A stretch of DNA of 17,953 nucleotides from DASUSF01 sp036375275 (GCA_036375275.1 DASUSF010000049.1:1-17953), one strand, 5' to 3'; shown: positions 1 through 9,066, counted from the stretch's first letter. Notes: a model not told the origin generated them from the sequence alone. Numbers and translations are program-made.

Positions 1-3000
1 GTGAGGTCGAGCGCGACCACCCGCTCGTCCTCCTCGTCGTCTCCTCCGGTCGCGGCGGGCGCCTCCACGCCGCGCCCGACCTCCTCCACGTCGAGCACCG
101 CGATGTCCGGTCCGCCCGATGGATCCGGCAGGCCGATCTCCGCCCGTTCCACGACCACCCTGCCGCGCACCGCCGAGCGCTGGAGGTCGCCCTCGAGGCG
201 GACCTGGCCGCCGAGGGTCGCTTCGACGTCGTCGCGTCGGACCAGCGTCGCATCCTTGAGGTTGACCTGCACGGCGAGCGGGTAGTTCTGCGCGGGATCG
301 AGGTCGATCCGGCCGCTGCCCGTGAGCCGCCCGCGGCCCCCGTCCCGCGCGCTGAGCTCCTGAACGGCGAGCCGGTCGGCGTCGATCGTCGCGCGCAGCG
401 TGACGTTGGTGAGCACCGTTCCGGTGGTACCGTTCTCGTAGCGCCCGTCATCGAGCTCGATCCGGCCGTCGGCGACCGGCTCGGCGACCGTCCCCGCGAG
501 CTCGAGCCGAGCCTCCAGCTGCCCCTCGAGGCGCTGGCCGTCGAGCGCGAGCAGGTCGGCGACGCGGCGGAGCTGGACGTCCGCCTCGAGGCCGCCGCCG
601 AGCCGGCCGGTCTCCGGAACCTCGAAGGCGAAGTGCTCGAGATCGACCAGGAGCGGTGCGGCGAGGCGGCCGGTGATCGGTCTGTCGGTGAGCCCGGTCG
701 CGCGGACGCTGGCCTCGAGCCGCCGCCCGGCCAGCCGCGCATCGAGCGCCAGATCGAGCGGCGGCACGTCGCCGTACGCCGGGTCGGGCGAGCGGAGATC
801 GGGGATCCGGACCTCGAGGGTGAGGGTCGGGTCGTTGGAGCGGCCGTCGAGGTCGAGCGCCGCCGATGCGGTGCCGCGAAGCGGCGGCGCACCGAGGCTC
901 TGCAGGTTCTCGAGCGGCAGGCCGTCGAGACGGACCTCGGCGGCGACCGGCCCCGGCCCGATCCGGGCATCGCCGCGGAGCCGCCCGCCGGCGAAGGTGA
1001 GGTCGAGCGCCGAGACGTCGATCGCTTCACCGGCCAGCGCCACCGTCAGCGGCTGCCGCAGGCGGAGCGGCTGGTCGCCGAAGGTGCCGCCGAGCGAGTC
1101 CACCCTGACCCGGGTCGCCTCGGCGAGCGCGAGCTGGATCCGGCTCTCGAGGTCGAACGGAGCGGTGGCGGTGCCTTCGGCGGCGAGATCGACGGTCAGC
1201 TGGTCGGGGCTTCCGCTGGCCTCCGCCTCCAGCCGATCGACCCGGGTCGCCTCCTGCCGGAAGCCGGTCACCGTCAGGCCGGCCTGGATCCTCGGCTCGG
1301 CGAGGGCGTCCTGGAGATCGGCCTGCAGCGCGGCGCGCTCGAACGCTCCGAAGGGGCCGCGCACCTCGTTCAGGGTCGCGGCCGCGGCCACGGCCTGGCC
1401 GCCGCCCCGATCTTCGAGCCGCACCTCGAGATCGAGGCGCCCCCGGAGGGACATCGGGATCAGCGCGTCGAGTCGCGCGAGCTCCTCGATCCGACCGTCG
1501 AGGCGCCCGGTCGTGATGCCGCTCGCGAGATCGACCCGCGCGTTCCCTTCCACCTCGACCCCGCTCCCGGAGAAGCGGGTGGCGGACAGCGCCAGGACCC
1601 GCTCCTCGAGCCGGTAGTCGGAGGCGAGGGTCGCCTCCAGCCGCGGCATCGCGACCTCGAGCCGGACGGTGCCCGACACCGGCTCCAGGCCTTCGGCATC
1701 TGCCGCGAGCGCGAGGCGCCAGACCGGCCGGCCGGCGAGGGTCAGGTTCGCGCCGCCGAGGGTCAGCTTCAGGACCGGCGCCTCGAGGGTGCCGCCGGCC
1801 TCGGCCGTCGCGGCGAGGGCGCCGGCGAACTCGGCACCGGCCAGCGGCTCGAGCACGGCGAGCTCGCGGAGCGCGAGCGCGAGCTCGGCCTCGACCGCCC
1901 GTGCACCGTCGAGGCCGACCCGTCCCTCCGCCGTCGCCTCGAGCGCCGGGTTCTCGATCACCAGCCGCTCCAGCACGACCGCGTCGTCCGGCACGAAGGC
2001 GCCAACGATCTCGGCCCTCAGCCGCTCGCCCGCGATCGCCGCGAGATCGGGCGGCAGTCCGCTCAGCTCCTCGACCACTGCCACGAGCTCGGTCTCGATC
2101 CTCGCCGCGTCCCCGCTGACGCGGACCGGCCCGCTGATCTCGAGGCGCCCGCCGATGGCCTGCCCGACCGCTCCGGTCAGCTCGGCGAGACGCGCGACCG
2201 CAAGCCGGACGTCGAGCCGCGCGGCGAGCGTCTCCAGGTCGGCGGTGCCGTCGACCTCGATGGTCGCGTTGCCGTCGCTCACCCTGAGCTTCTCGATCTC
2301 GGCTTCGGCGCCCGGCGGCCGGCGGGCGTCGAGGGCGACGGTCAGGTCGCGCGGCGGCAGCCCGACCGCCTCCGGCAGCGCGAGGCCCGTGAGCCGGCCC
2401 TCGAGCGACACCGCGGCCGCGGGCTCGGCGTCCAGATCGGCCAGCGTCTCGAAGTCCAGGCCGGCGCTCACCGCGGCGAGGCGAAGGTCAGCCGCCTCGA
2501 GGTCGCCCGCCTCGATCTCCAGTCGGCCCGCCGGCTGCAGGAACGGCCCGGCGACCATGACCTTCAGGGTCGCATCGCCCTGGAGCGGCGTGCCGGCGAG
2601 CTGCGTCAGGGCAGCGATCCGGGCGACGCCGATCCGGCCGTCGACCTCGAACAGCCGACGCTCGAAATCGAGCGCCGCCTCGGCCGCCAGCGATGCCGCG
2701 CCGGCATCGAGCGCGAGGCTGCCGATCCGGATCTGCTGCGCGCCGGTCTGGGTGACGTCGAGCGCGACCTCCAGGGTCTCGCCGAGCACCGGCTCGACCG
2801 CGTCGGGGACGACCGCAGCGCTCGGGCGAAGCCTGAGCTCGAGGCCGAGCCGCGGCTGCTCGAGGAGCGCGAGGGTGACCACGCCCGCGGCGCTGCCGAT
2901 CCCCGCCCCGCCGGCCTCCAGCTCGCCGCGCCAGGCCCGGAGCGGCCCGTTGCCGGTGAGGCGGAGGTTGAAGTCGCCGGACTCCCGCCCGAGGCCGGCG

Positions 3001-3662
3001 AGCTGCTCGATCAGCCGCCCCTGCTCGCTCGCCTGGAGATCGAGGTTGAGCGCGGGCGGGTCGAGCGCCACGGTCGCGTTCAGCTCCGCCGCCGCGGTCG
3101 CCTGATCGGTGCGCGCCACGGCGAGGGCCAGCTCCACCGCACGTCCCAGATCGGTAGTCCTCGCGTGACCCTCGATGTGGAAGACGGCGCGCTCGCCGAG
3201 GACCGGCTCCGCGAGCACCAGCTCGCCCACCTCCAGCCGGTCGAGCACGACCAGCGGCAGCGTCTCCGGCAGCTCGGGCAGGCTGAACGGCTCGTCGTCC
3301 GGGGCTTCGGGCTCCGGACCGCCGCCCGCCGGCAGATCGGCGACCTCGATCCTGCGGGCGGTCAGGCTGCTGATCTCGAGCACGCCGTCGAGCAGGCGCG
3401 TCGGGCTCCAGGCGAAGGCGAAGCCCTCGACGCTGAGCCACGGCTCGCCCTCCTCGATCAATGCCAGGCGGTCGAGCCTGAAGTCGAACGGGACGGTGCC
3501 CGAGAGGCCGTCGATCTCGGCCGTGCCGTCCAGCGCCGCGCCCAGGCCGCGGGCGATCAGCCGCTGCCCGACCGCCGTCTGGGCGATCCCGAAGGCCGAG
3601 ACGATGATCACGATGAGGCCGACGACGAGGATCGCCAGCCCGATCCCCACGCGCCGAACCAT
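1..3662 (-). CDS. tamB: Translocation and assembly module protein TamB, C-terminus cut off by the window edge
   Basis: Inner-membrane-anchored periplasmic protein that partners TamA in moving outer-membrane proteins, and probably lipids, across the envelope. The minus-strand frame from ATG at 3662 stays open for 1220 codons to the left edge with no stop. Residues 4-27 are one hydrophobic anchor. The rest is a long stretch of alternating hydrophobic beta-strands of the AsmA-like or lipid-transfer type. Near residues 1110-1220 it resembles the start of the TamB/DUF490 domain: an NGTTGTVLTNVTL strand, then RGRVVVERAEIGLPD, then a short acidic low-complexity linker (GGDDEEDER). TamB proteins commonly have about 1250-1450 residues, so probably a few hundred are missing. 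GGGAG lies 5-6 bases before the ATG. It sits 119 bases downstream of the Crp/Fnr gene, with tamA beyond that, so it may be co-transcribed, although GC-rich hairpins lie in that gap. The AsmA family is a less likely alternative. Confidence 0.9.
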   Translation of the reverse strand, partial: MVRRVGIGLAILVVGLIVIIVSAFGIAQTAVGQRLIARGLGAALDGTAEIDGLSGTVPFDFRLDRLALIEEGEPWLSVEGFAFAWSPTRLLDGVLEISSLTARRIEVADLPAGGGPEPEAPDDEPFSLPELPETLPLVVLDRLEVGELVLAEPVLGERAVFHIEGHARTTDLGRAVELALAVARTDQATAAAELNATVALDPPALNLDLQASEQGRLIEQLAGLGRESGDFNLRLTGNGPLRAWRGELEAGGAGIGSAAGVVTLALLEQPRLGLELRLRPSAAVVPDAVEPVLGETLEVALDVTQTGAQQIRIGSLALDAGAASLAAEAALDFERRLFEVDGRIGVARIAALTQLAGTPLQGDATLKVMVAGPFLQPAGRLEIEAGDLEAADLRLAAVSAGLDFETLADLDAEPAAAVSLEGRLTGLALPEAVGLPPRDLTVALDARRPPGAEAEIEKLRVSDGNATIEVDGTADLETLAARLDVRLAVARLAELTGAVGQAIGGRLEISGPVRVSGDAARIETELVAVVEELSGLPPDLAAIAGERLRAEIVGAFVPDDAVVLERLVIENPALEATAEGRVGLDGARAVEAELALALRELAVLEPLAGAEFAGALAATAEAGGTLEAPVLKLTLGGANLTLAGRPVWRLALAADAEGLEPVSGTVRLEVAMPRLEATLASDYRLEERVLALSATRFSGSGVEVEGNARVDLASGITTGRLDGRIEELARLDALIPMSLRGRLDLEVRLEDRGGGQAVAAAATLNEVRGPFGAFERAALQADLQDALAEPRIQAGLTVTGFRQEATRVDRLEAEASGSPDQLTVDLAAEGTATAPFDLESRIQLALAEATRVRVDSLGGTFGDQPLRLRQPLTVALAGEAIDVSALDLTFAGGRLRGDARIGPGPVAAEVRLDGLPLENLQSLGAPPLRGTASAALDLDGRSNDPTLTLEVRIPDLRSPDPAYGDVPPLDLALDARLAGRRLEASVRATGLTDRPITGRLAAPLLVDLEHFAFEVPETGRLGGGLEADVQLRRVADLLALDGQRLEGQLEARLELAGTVAEPVADGRIELDDGRYENGTTGTVLTNVTLRATIDADRLAVQELSARDGGRGRLTGSGRIDLDPAQNYPLAVQVNLKDATLVRRDDVEATLGGQVRLEGDLQRSAVRGRVVVERAEIGLPDPSGGPDIAVLDVEEVGRGVEAPAATGGDDEEDERVVALDL

Positions 3663-3726
3663 CAACACTCCCGTTCACGGCGACCGGTACTGCCCGGACC
3701 AGGAATGAAGGTGGTTCAGTCCCGCC

Positions 3727-3772
3727 GCCGCGGCAAGCCGCGGCCGGCGCACCCGCGGACCGCGCCGCGGGT
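3727..3772 (-). terminator. Two GC-rich hairpins between the Crp/Fnr gene and tamB, possible attenuator or weak terminator
   Basis: Just after the Crp/Fnr stop codon in the direction of transcription there is a perfect 8-base inverted repeat, ACCCGCGG / CCGCGGGT (3751-3758 and 3765-3772, six-base loop). Next comes a 7-base stem GCCGCGG / CCGCGGC (3727-3744, four-base loop). Neither is followed by a run of T, so a classical intrinsic terminator is not supported. They could reduce read-through into tamB or stabilise the upstream message 3' end. In DNA this GC-rich such stems also arise by chance. Confidence 0.3.
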
Positions 3773-3781
3773 TCCGCGTGC

Positions 3782-4474
3782 TCAGATCTGGCGCAGCCGG
3801 TCGAGGTCGGTGATCGTCACGTAGCGGTCCGAGTTGTCGATCAGGCCCCGTTCGCGCAGGTGCCCGATCTGCTTGTTCACGCTCTCGCGCGACAGCCCGA
3901 CGATGTCGCCGAGGGTCTGCTGCGACAGGCGGAGATCGATCTGGATGCCGTCCACGACCTCCCGGCCGAAGTTCTCGGCGAGCTGGACGAGAGAGCGCGC
4001 CAGACGCGCCTCGCCCTCCAGGAACAAGAGGTTCTCGACCATCTCGCTGGTCCGCCGGAGCCGCTCGCACAGCACCTCGATCAGCCGCATGCAGGCTTCC
4101 GGATGGCGCTGCAGGAACGGGATGAAGTCGCGGCGGTCGAGCACCAGGAGCTCGCACGCGTCGAGGGTCACCGCGGAGGCGGTCCGCGGCGCGCCGTCGA
4201 GCAGCGCGATCTCGCCGAACAGCTCCCCCGGCTTGACGAGGTTGAAGATGACCTCCTTGCCGTCGTCGGAGCGGGTGCAGATCTTCACCCGGCCGCGCTG
4301 CACCAGCATCATGTTGCTGCCGGGATCGCCCTTCTCGAACAGCGTGGTGCGGGCGGGGTAGCGGGCGATCCGCATGTAGGTGACGAGGCGATCGCGCTCC
4401 TCCTCGGACAGCTGCCCGAACATCGAGTGCGTGGCGAGCGCGCGGTGCTTGTCGATCGTGAGGTCACGCGCCAT
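3782..4474 (-). CDS. Crp/Fnr-family transcriptional regulator
   Basis: A 230-residue DNA-binding regulator. An N-terminal cyclic-nucleotide-binding fold (about residues 15-125) carries a CRP-like phosphate-binding cassette, GEIALLDGAPRTASA (87-101), including the R-T pair that contacts cyclic nucleotide in CRP. A long dimer helix follows (about 128-155). The C-terminal winged helix-turn-helix (183-212) has the recognition stretch SRESVNK (195-201), close to the S-R-E-T-V signature of CRP. There is no N-terminal cysteine cluster as in FNR, so an iron-sulfur oxygen sensor is unlikely; cAMP or another cyclic nucleotide is the better guess, but the ligand is unproven. An in-frame ATG 75 bases upstream exists, but the start at 4474 is preferred because GGGGGAG lies about 9 bases before it and the protein then starts like its relatives. 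It is placed between tamA (114 bases upstream) and tamB. Confidence 0.88.
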   Translation of the reverse strand: MARDLTIDKHRALATHSMFGQLSEEERDRLVTYMRIARYPARTTLFEKGDPGSNMMLVQRGRVKICTRSDDGKEVIFNLVKPGELFGEIALLDGAPRTASAVTLDACELLVLDRRDFIPFLQRHPEACMRLIEVLCERLRRTSEMVENLLFLEGEARLARSLVQLAENFGREVVDGIQIDLRLSQQTLGDIVGLSRESVNKQIGHLRERGLIDNSDRYVTITDLDRLRQI

Positions 4475-4588
4475 GGGTGAGGCTCCCCCTGTCCCGGCGC
4501 CGCAGGACGGTGCGTCCACCGAAAGTAGTAGGTTCGGCGGAGGCCGCAAGGATCTTTCCCCTCCCGCCCTCGGAACGGCTGGCGGCCC

Positions 4589-6484
4589 TCAGAACGCCTG
4601 GCCGATGCTGAGGTAGATCTGGAAGGCGTCGTCCTCGTCCCGGCGGTTGATCGGGACCCCGACGTCCAGCCTGAGCGGCCCGATCGGACTGAAATACCGC
4701 AGCCCGGCGCCGGCTCCGAACCGCAGGTCCTCGGAGAAGTCCGGCAGCGGCGCCTCGAACGCCGCGCCGGAATCGACGAAGGCGACGGCGCCGATGGTCT
4801 CGGTGAGGTTGATCCGGAACTCGCCGGCGAGCTCGAGCAGCGAGCGGCCGCCGACCGGGTCGCCGTCCTCGTCGAGTTCGCCCGCCTTCTGGAAGCCGAA
4901 GCCGCGCACCGAGCCGCCGCCGCCGGCATAGAAGCGCTCGTCCGCCGGTACATCCGCCCGGTCCGCGCCGACGATCGAGCCGAAGGCGGCCCGGGCGGCG
5001 AAGATCAGGCGCGGCTGATCGACCAGCTTGACGTAGTGGCTGTAGCCGATCAGCGCCTTGTTGAACGTGAGCCCGGGATCCAGGACGTCGACGAACGGCT
5101 CCTCCTCGACGAACAGGCGACCGCCCTCGGTGGGGTCGAACAGGTCGTCGCTGGTGTCCCAGGTCAGGCCGAGGGGCAGCGAGAGCAGCCCGAAAGGTCC
5201 TTCGTCGCCCTCCTCGACGTCCTGGATCTTGACGTAGCGGAAGGCGAGCGCCGCCCGCCCGACCAGCCCCGCGCGGAACTCCCGCTCGATCCCGGCGGAG
5301 GCGCTCGCGGACGTGCTCTCGAACGCATCGGTGTCGTCGTAGCGGAACTCGGTGTCGGCGATGAACGCCTGGTTCAGGCGGTAGAAGTCGGGCTTCTTGA
5401 AGCTGCCGCTGAGGCTGAAGCCGATGCCGGAGCCGTCGAGCTCGACGGTGCCGGTTTCGCCGCGCCCGAACAGGTTGCGGTGCTCGAGAAAGACGTTGCC
5501 GCCCGGGCCCTCGTCGGTCCGGTAGCGGACCCCGAGCCCGACCGAGCGGTGCTTGCGCTCGGTCAGCCGGACCCGGACCGGGACCTCGGTGGCGCCGCCC
5601 TCCGGCGCTTCCGGCGTGATCTCGACCCGGCGGAAGAGCCCCGTCTCGACCAGCCGGCGGCGCGCCTCCTCGATCTTCTCGGGCGTGATCAGCTCGCCGG
5701 TCTCCCAGGCGAGGCGCCGGTCGACCCTGGCCTGCTCGACCGTCTCCAGGCCCTCGACGACGACCGGGCCGAAGCGGGCGTGCGGCCCGGGCCGGAGGTT
5801 GAACGTGACGTCCATGGTGCGCCGATCGTGGTCGACGATGACCCTCGGGCTCGTGGTTTCTGCGAGCACGAAGCCCTGGGCCTTGACCCGCTCGAGCAGG
5901 CGCTGCTGGGCGTCGAGCACCGCCCGGGCCGCCGCCGGCTCGCCCGGCGTCACGCCGAGGGCGGGCGGTTCGGGCAGGCGGAGGTCGGTCGGCTCCGGGC
6001 CGGTGTCGATAGCGACCTCACCGAAGGTGTAGAGCGGCCCCGGCTCGACCTCGAAGATCACCTCGACCGGCGCGGCCTCCCGCTCGATCCGGAGCCCGAC
6101 CGTGCTGTCGTAGTAGCCGCGGGAGCGAAGCGCCTCCCGCAGACGCGCGAGGTCGCCCTCGGCGCGGCGCTGCAGCCGGGCCAGCGAGCTCGGCGGCTGA
6201 TCGGTCATGCGCCGGCTCTCCGAGACCTGCTCCAGCAGCTCCCGGAGGGGCGCCTCGAGGTCGCCCTCGATCCTCGCCCGATACGGGACCTCGGGCGGCC
6301 TCTCCGCCTCCGGCCTCTCCGCCTCCGGCCGCGGGGGCTCGCCGGCCGCGGCGGGCGGGACCTGGTCCTCGACCGCCGGGCGGTCGTCGTCGTCCGAGAT
6401 CTGGGCGATGCCGACGACGCTCCAGCCGACCACCGCGGCGCCCGCCAGCGCGGCCGCCCGCCTCCGGGCGCCGGCCTCAGGCAC
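4589..6484 (-). CDS. tamA: Autotransporter assembly factor TamA (Omp85 family outer-membrane barrel)
   Basis: Outer-membrane half of the TAM complex: a 631-residue Omp85 protein with periplasmic POTRA domains followed by a 16-strand-type barrel. A hydrophobic segment at about residues 11-28 ends in GIAQ and looks like a signal peptide. A Pro/Glu-rich spacer (30-66) follows, then POTRA-like repeats (about 67-310; for example RSRGYYDSTVGLRI, the GPLYTFGEV stretch and GPHARFGPVVVEGL). The barrel runs from about 312 to the end, with the Omp85 signature GGGGSVRGF at 521-529 and a C-terminal aromatic residue (IGQAF), as expected for BAM recognition. The start is GTG at 6484, which overlaps the last codons of the MscS-type gene by 8 bases and suggests translational coupling. 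TamA and BamA share the fold, but the three POTRA-sized region and the nearby tamB favour TamA. Confidence 0.9.
   Translation of the reverse strand: MPEAGARRRAAALAGAAVVGWSVVGIAQISDDDDRPAVEDQVPPAAAGEPPRPEAERPEAERPPEVPYRARIEGDLEAPLRELLEQVSESRRMTDQPPSSLARLQRRAEGDLARLREALRSRGYYDSTVGLRIEREAAPVEVIFEVEPGPLYTFGEVAIDTGPEPTDLRLPEPPALGVTPGEPAAARAVLDAQQRLLERVKAQGFVLAETTSPRVIVDHDRRTMDVTFNLRPGPHARFGPVVVEGLETVEQARVDRRLAWETGELITPEKIEEARRRLVETGLFRRVEITPEAPEGGATEVPVRVRLTERKHRSVGLGVRYRTDEGPGGNVFLEHRNLFGRGETGTVELDGSGIGFSLSGSFKKPDFYRLNQAFIADTEFRYDDTDAFESTSASASAGIEREFRAGLVGRAALAFRYVKIQDVEEGDEGPFGLLSLPLGLTWDTSDDLFDPTEGGRLFVEEEPFVDVLDPGLTFNKALIGYSHYVKLVDQPRLIFAARAAFGSIVGADRADVPADERFYAGGGGSVRGFGFQKAGELDEDGDPVGGRSLLELAGEFRINLTETIGAVAFVDSGAAFEAPLPDFSEDLRFGAGAGLRYFSPIGPLRLDVGVPINRRDEDDAFQIYLSIGQAF
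6301..6330. repeat. 15-base tandem duplication inside tamA
   Basis: The unit TCTCCGCCTCCGGCC occurs twice back to back (6301-6315 and 6316-6330). On the coding strand it yields a repeated Glu-Arg-Pro-Glu-Ala unit in the Pro/Glu-rich spacer between the signal segment and the first POTRA domain of TamA. It is in frame and probably a slippage-prone length-variable linker. Confidence 0.8.
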
Positions 6485-8840
6485 GCGAGGACTGGGCGCG
6501 GAGCGGGGTCGGACGCTCCTCGGTGGTGGACGAGGCCTCCGGTGGCACCGCCTGGTCGCGGCCGGCGTCCTCCGGCGGGGCGAGCTCGCCGCCGGCGGCC
6601 CCCGCCTGCTCGATCCGGACCAGCGCCGGCGGCGCGGTCCCCTTCTTGTCGTGGCCGAAGTAGACGGTCTGGTGCGGGAACGGGATCTCGATCCCCAGCT
6701 CGTCGAACCGGATCTTGACCCGGCGGTTGAACTCGCGCGCGACCTCCCACTGCTTCAGCGGGCGGGTCTTGAAGCGTGCACGGATCACCAGCGCCGACGC
6801 GCCGAACCGGTCGAGGCCCGCGACCTCGAGCGGCTCCAGGACCAGCCGCCGGAAGTAGGCGTCGCGGCTCATTTCGGCGCCGATGTCGCGCAGCACCTGG
6901 ATCACCTGATCGACGTTCTCGCGGTAGGCGACGCTGATGTCGAACAGCGCGTAGGAGAACTCCTTGGTCATGTTGGTCACGGTGTCGATCGCGCTGTAGG
7001 GGATCGTGTGCACGTTGCCGCCGTAGTCGCGCAGCTGCACGGTCCGCATCGACACCTCCTCGACCACCCCGCTCTGGCCGGCGATCGTGACGACGTCGCC
7101 GACCCGGATGGTGTCGCCCATCAGCATGAACATGCCGGTGATGATGTCCTGGACCAGCTTCTGCGAGCCGAAGCCGATGGCGAGGCCGATGACGCCGGCG
7201 CCGGCGAGCAGCGGCGCGACGTCGAGGCCGAGCTCGGAGAGGATCAGGAACAGCGCGATCACGCTGAGCAGCACCAGCAGCAGGTTGCGGGTGATGTTGA
7301 GGAGCGTGCGGGTCCGGTTCGAGCGGCGGAGGTTGCCCTCCTCGTCGGTCTCGCTGATCGAGCGCTCGATCAGGAAGCTGATCAGCTCCCAGGCCCCGAT
7401 CGTCAGCACGGCGATGATCAGGACGGTCAGGGCGTTGCCGATCACCGTGTTGCCGGCCTCGCTGAACAGCCAGGTGAGCGTGCCGAACCCCCAGGCCTCG
7501 AGCAGGCCGAGGATCACGAAGCCGATCACCGCGGCGCGGGCGGCGCCCGCGATGATCGGGACGTAGCGCCGGATCCGCCGCTCGAGCGGGGTCGGCTCGT
7601 GATCGTCTTCGGGCGGCCGGAGCCGCTGCTCGAACGTCTGATCGACCGCGCGCCAGACCAGCCAGCCGACGATCACGATCGCCGCGCTGCCGACCGTCGC
7701 TTCGATCAGCGCCTGGAAGCCGCCCGGGATGTCGAGCGCCCAGACCAGGTAGATGAACAGGACGTAGATCAGGGCGAGCACGTGCCAGAAGCTCGCGAGC
7801 GTCGACCAGGGCAGGCGGCGGAGCGCCCTGCTCCGGCTCGCGTCGCCGAGCTGGGCGATCGCGTGCCCCACGCGCTCGCGGCTCTGCACGATCACGATCA
7901 TGACCATGACCGCGACCACGAAGAACAGGAGGTGCAGGAGCAGCCCGTGGAGGGTCCAGGGCAGCCCGAGCCGCCGCGCGCCGGCGAGGATGTAGTAGCC
8001 GTACACCGAGGTCCCGAGGATCCGGCGAAGCCAGTCGTTGGTGTAGCGCGCGGCGCGGTCGCTGATCGGGAGCAGCCTGATCGCATGCGCCTTGGGGGCG
8101 AAGGTCACCCGGAGCAGGGCGACCCCGCTGCGCACGATGATCACCGCGTTGACCAGCGGCAGCACCACCAGCCGCCCCAGATTGTTCATCTCCATCGTCG
8201 CGAGCGTGCCGTAGGCGGCGATGGCGAAGGCGACCACCGGCATCAGCTCGACGATCAGCCAGAGGAAGCTCCTGGCCAGGCGGTCGGCGTAGCCCGCCGC
8301 CGGCGGTTGGGTCAGGTTGTGCCGGAGCCGGCGGAGCACGACGTTCATCGCGAGGAGGGCGAGGGTCCCAAGACCGAGCACGAGCCCGACCCGGAAGCCG
8401 ACCCAGAGCCAGACCTCGCGGCTCACCGGGTCGAGCAGCTGCCGCCGCGTCCAGTCGATCAGCTCGGGCACGTCGTCGAAGGCGCGCACCATGGTGCTCA
8501 CCACCTGGCGCACGATGTCGGTGCGCGCCGCGATCTCGTCGAGCACGCGGCCGACCGCGTCCTCGGGCGAGGGCGCCTCCTCCTCTGCCGGCCCGGCGAC
8601 CTCGAGCAGGGTCCGCAGCTGGTCGAGCAGCTGCTTGCGCCGCTCCGGATCCTCGATGGTGGCGATCAGCTCCCGGAGCCGCTCCTCCTCGCTCGCGGGC
8701 GCGGCTTCGGCCTCGGGCTCGCCGCCCACGCCGGGCACGCCCGGCACGCTTAGCGACTGCCCGCACACCGGCCCGGGGGGCACGACGAGCAGCGCGATGA
8801 GCAATGGCAGAAGCGTCGCCAGCCGCTTGAGCATGACCAT
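6477..8840 (-). CDS. Large MscS-family mechanosensitive channel (YbiO-like)
   Basis: Inner-membrane channel of the MscS superfamily, 787 residues from the chosen ATG at 8840, far longer than E. coli MscS (286). A signal peptide of about 26 residues ends near PVCGQ. A charged periplasmic region with predicted helices (about 45-130) and many membrane segments between about 140 and 540 follow. The conserved pore helix and start of the beta domain lie at about 549-600 (GLAIGFGSQKLVQDIITGMF, then DTIRVGDVV). After the cytoplasmic alpha/beta part comes a Pro/Glu/Ala-rich tail of about 60 residues. The organisation resembles YbiO/MscM-type channels that release solutes at osmotic downshock. An in-frame TTG at 8867 extends the frame, but the promoter at 8873-8900 would start transcription near 8866, so 8840 (or 8834) is preferred; no strong ribosome site is visible for either. 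It is the first gene of the unit containing tamA. Confidence 0.85.
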   Translation of the reverse strand: MVMLKRLATLLPLLIALLVVPPGPVCGQSLSVPGVPGVGGEPEAEAAPASEEERLRELIATIEDPERRKQLLDQLRTLLEVAGPAEEEAPSPEDAVGRVLDEIAARTDIVRQVVSTMVRAFDDVPELIDWTRRQLLDPVSREVWLWVGFRVGLVLGLGTLALLAMNVVLRRLRHNLTQPPAAGYADRLARSFLWLIVELMPVVAFAIAAYGTLATMEMNNLGRLVVLPLVNAVIIVRSGVALLRVTFAPKAHAIRLLPISDRAARYTNDWLRRILGTSVYGYYILAGARRLGLPWTLHGLLLHLLFFVVAVMVMIVIVQSRERVGHAIAQLGDASRSRALRRLPWSTLASFWHVLALIYVLFIYLVWALDIPGGFQALIEATVGSAAIVIVGWLVWRAVDQTFEQRLRPPEDDHEPTPLERRIRRYVPIIAGAARAAVIGFVILGLLEAWGFGTLTWLFSEAGNTVIGNALTVLIIAVLTIGAWELISFLIERSISETDEEGNLRRSNRTRTLLNITRNLLLVLLSVIALFLILSELGLDVAPLLAGAGVIGLAIGFGSQKLVQDIITGMFMLMGDTIRVGDVVTIAGQSGVVEEVSMRTVQLRDYGGNVHTIPYSAIDTVTNMTKEFSYALFDISVAYRENVDQVIQVLRDIGAEMSRDAYFRRLVLEPLEVAGLDRFGASALVIRARFKTRPLKQWEVAREFNRRVKIRFDELGIEIPFPHQTVYFGHDKKGTAPPALVRIEQAGAAGGELAPPEDAGRDQAVPPEASSTTEERPTPLRAQSSRA

Positions 8841-8872
8841 CCGGCGATTGAGCTTGACGGGAGTCAATCGCC

Positions 8873-8900
8873 ATTAGAGGAAGCCGCGGCGGACTGTAAA
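8873..8900 (-). promoter_or_regulatory. Sigma70-like promoter for the mscS-tamA unit
   Basis: On the minus strand, TTTACA (8895-8900, 5 of 6 matches to TTGACA) and TCTAAT (8873-8878, 5 of 6 to TATAAT) are separated by 16 bases. It is an AT-rich island in GC-rich DNA. Transcription would start near 8866, leaving a leader of about 26 bases before ATG 8840. This argues against the TTG at 8867 and against the out-of-frame ATG at 8874. Confidence 0.6.
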
Positions 8901-9066
8901 GGCGGTTGCGCGCCCGCGGCACCCCGCGCCGGCGAGAAATGCCGCTCATGGTCGATCCCGAGGGCACCACCTCCCGAGGATCCGCCGTCCGTCGGGCCTC
9001 CGCCCGGCCGGGCCCGGGCTCCGCCGCCTGGGCCGGCTGGAGACGGGACGAGGGAGGGCCCCCGGC

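Noticed and set aside
633..3824. A 1063-codon plus-strand open frame antisense to tamB
   Set aside because: It is rich in Arg, Glu, Gly, Leu and Pro with no domain features, lies opposite a clear TamB frame, and is expected in GC-rich DNA where the opposite strand lacks stops.
4522..4549. TTGCGG-16-TACTTT as a minus-strand promoter for the Crp/Fnr gene
   Set aside because: Only three matches in each box; too weak to list as a feature.
6207..8753. A long plus-strand open frame antisense to the MscS-type channel, and a minus-strand frame of 921 codons over the same region
   Set aside because: Both are low-complexity out-of-frame products. The channel frame has membrane segments and the conserved MscS pore region.
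9002..9019. GC-rich palindromes downstream of galE as a terminator
   Set aside because: No T-run follows on the minus strand, and such palindromes are frequent by chance in DNA of this composition.
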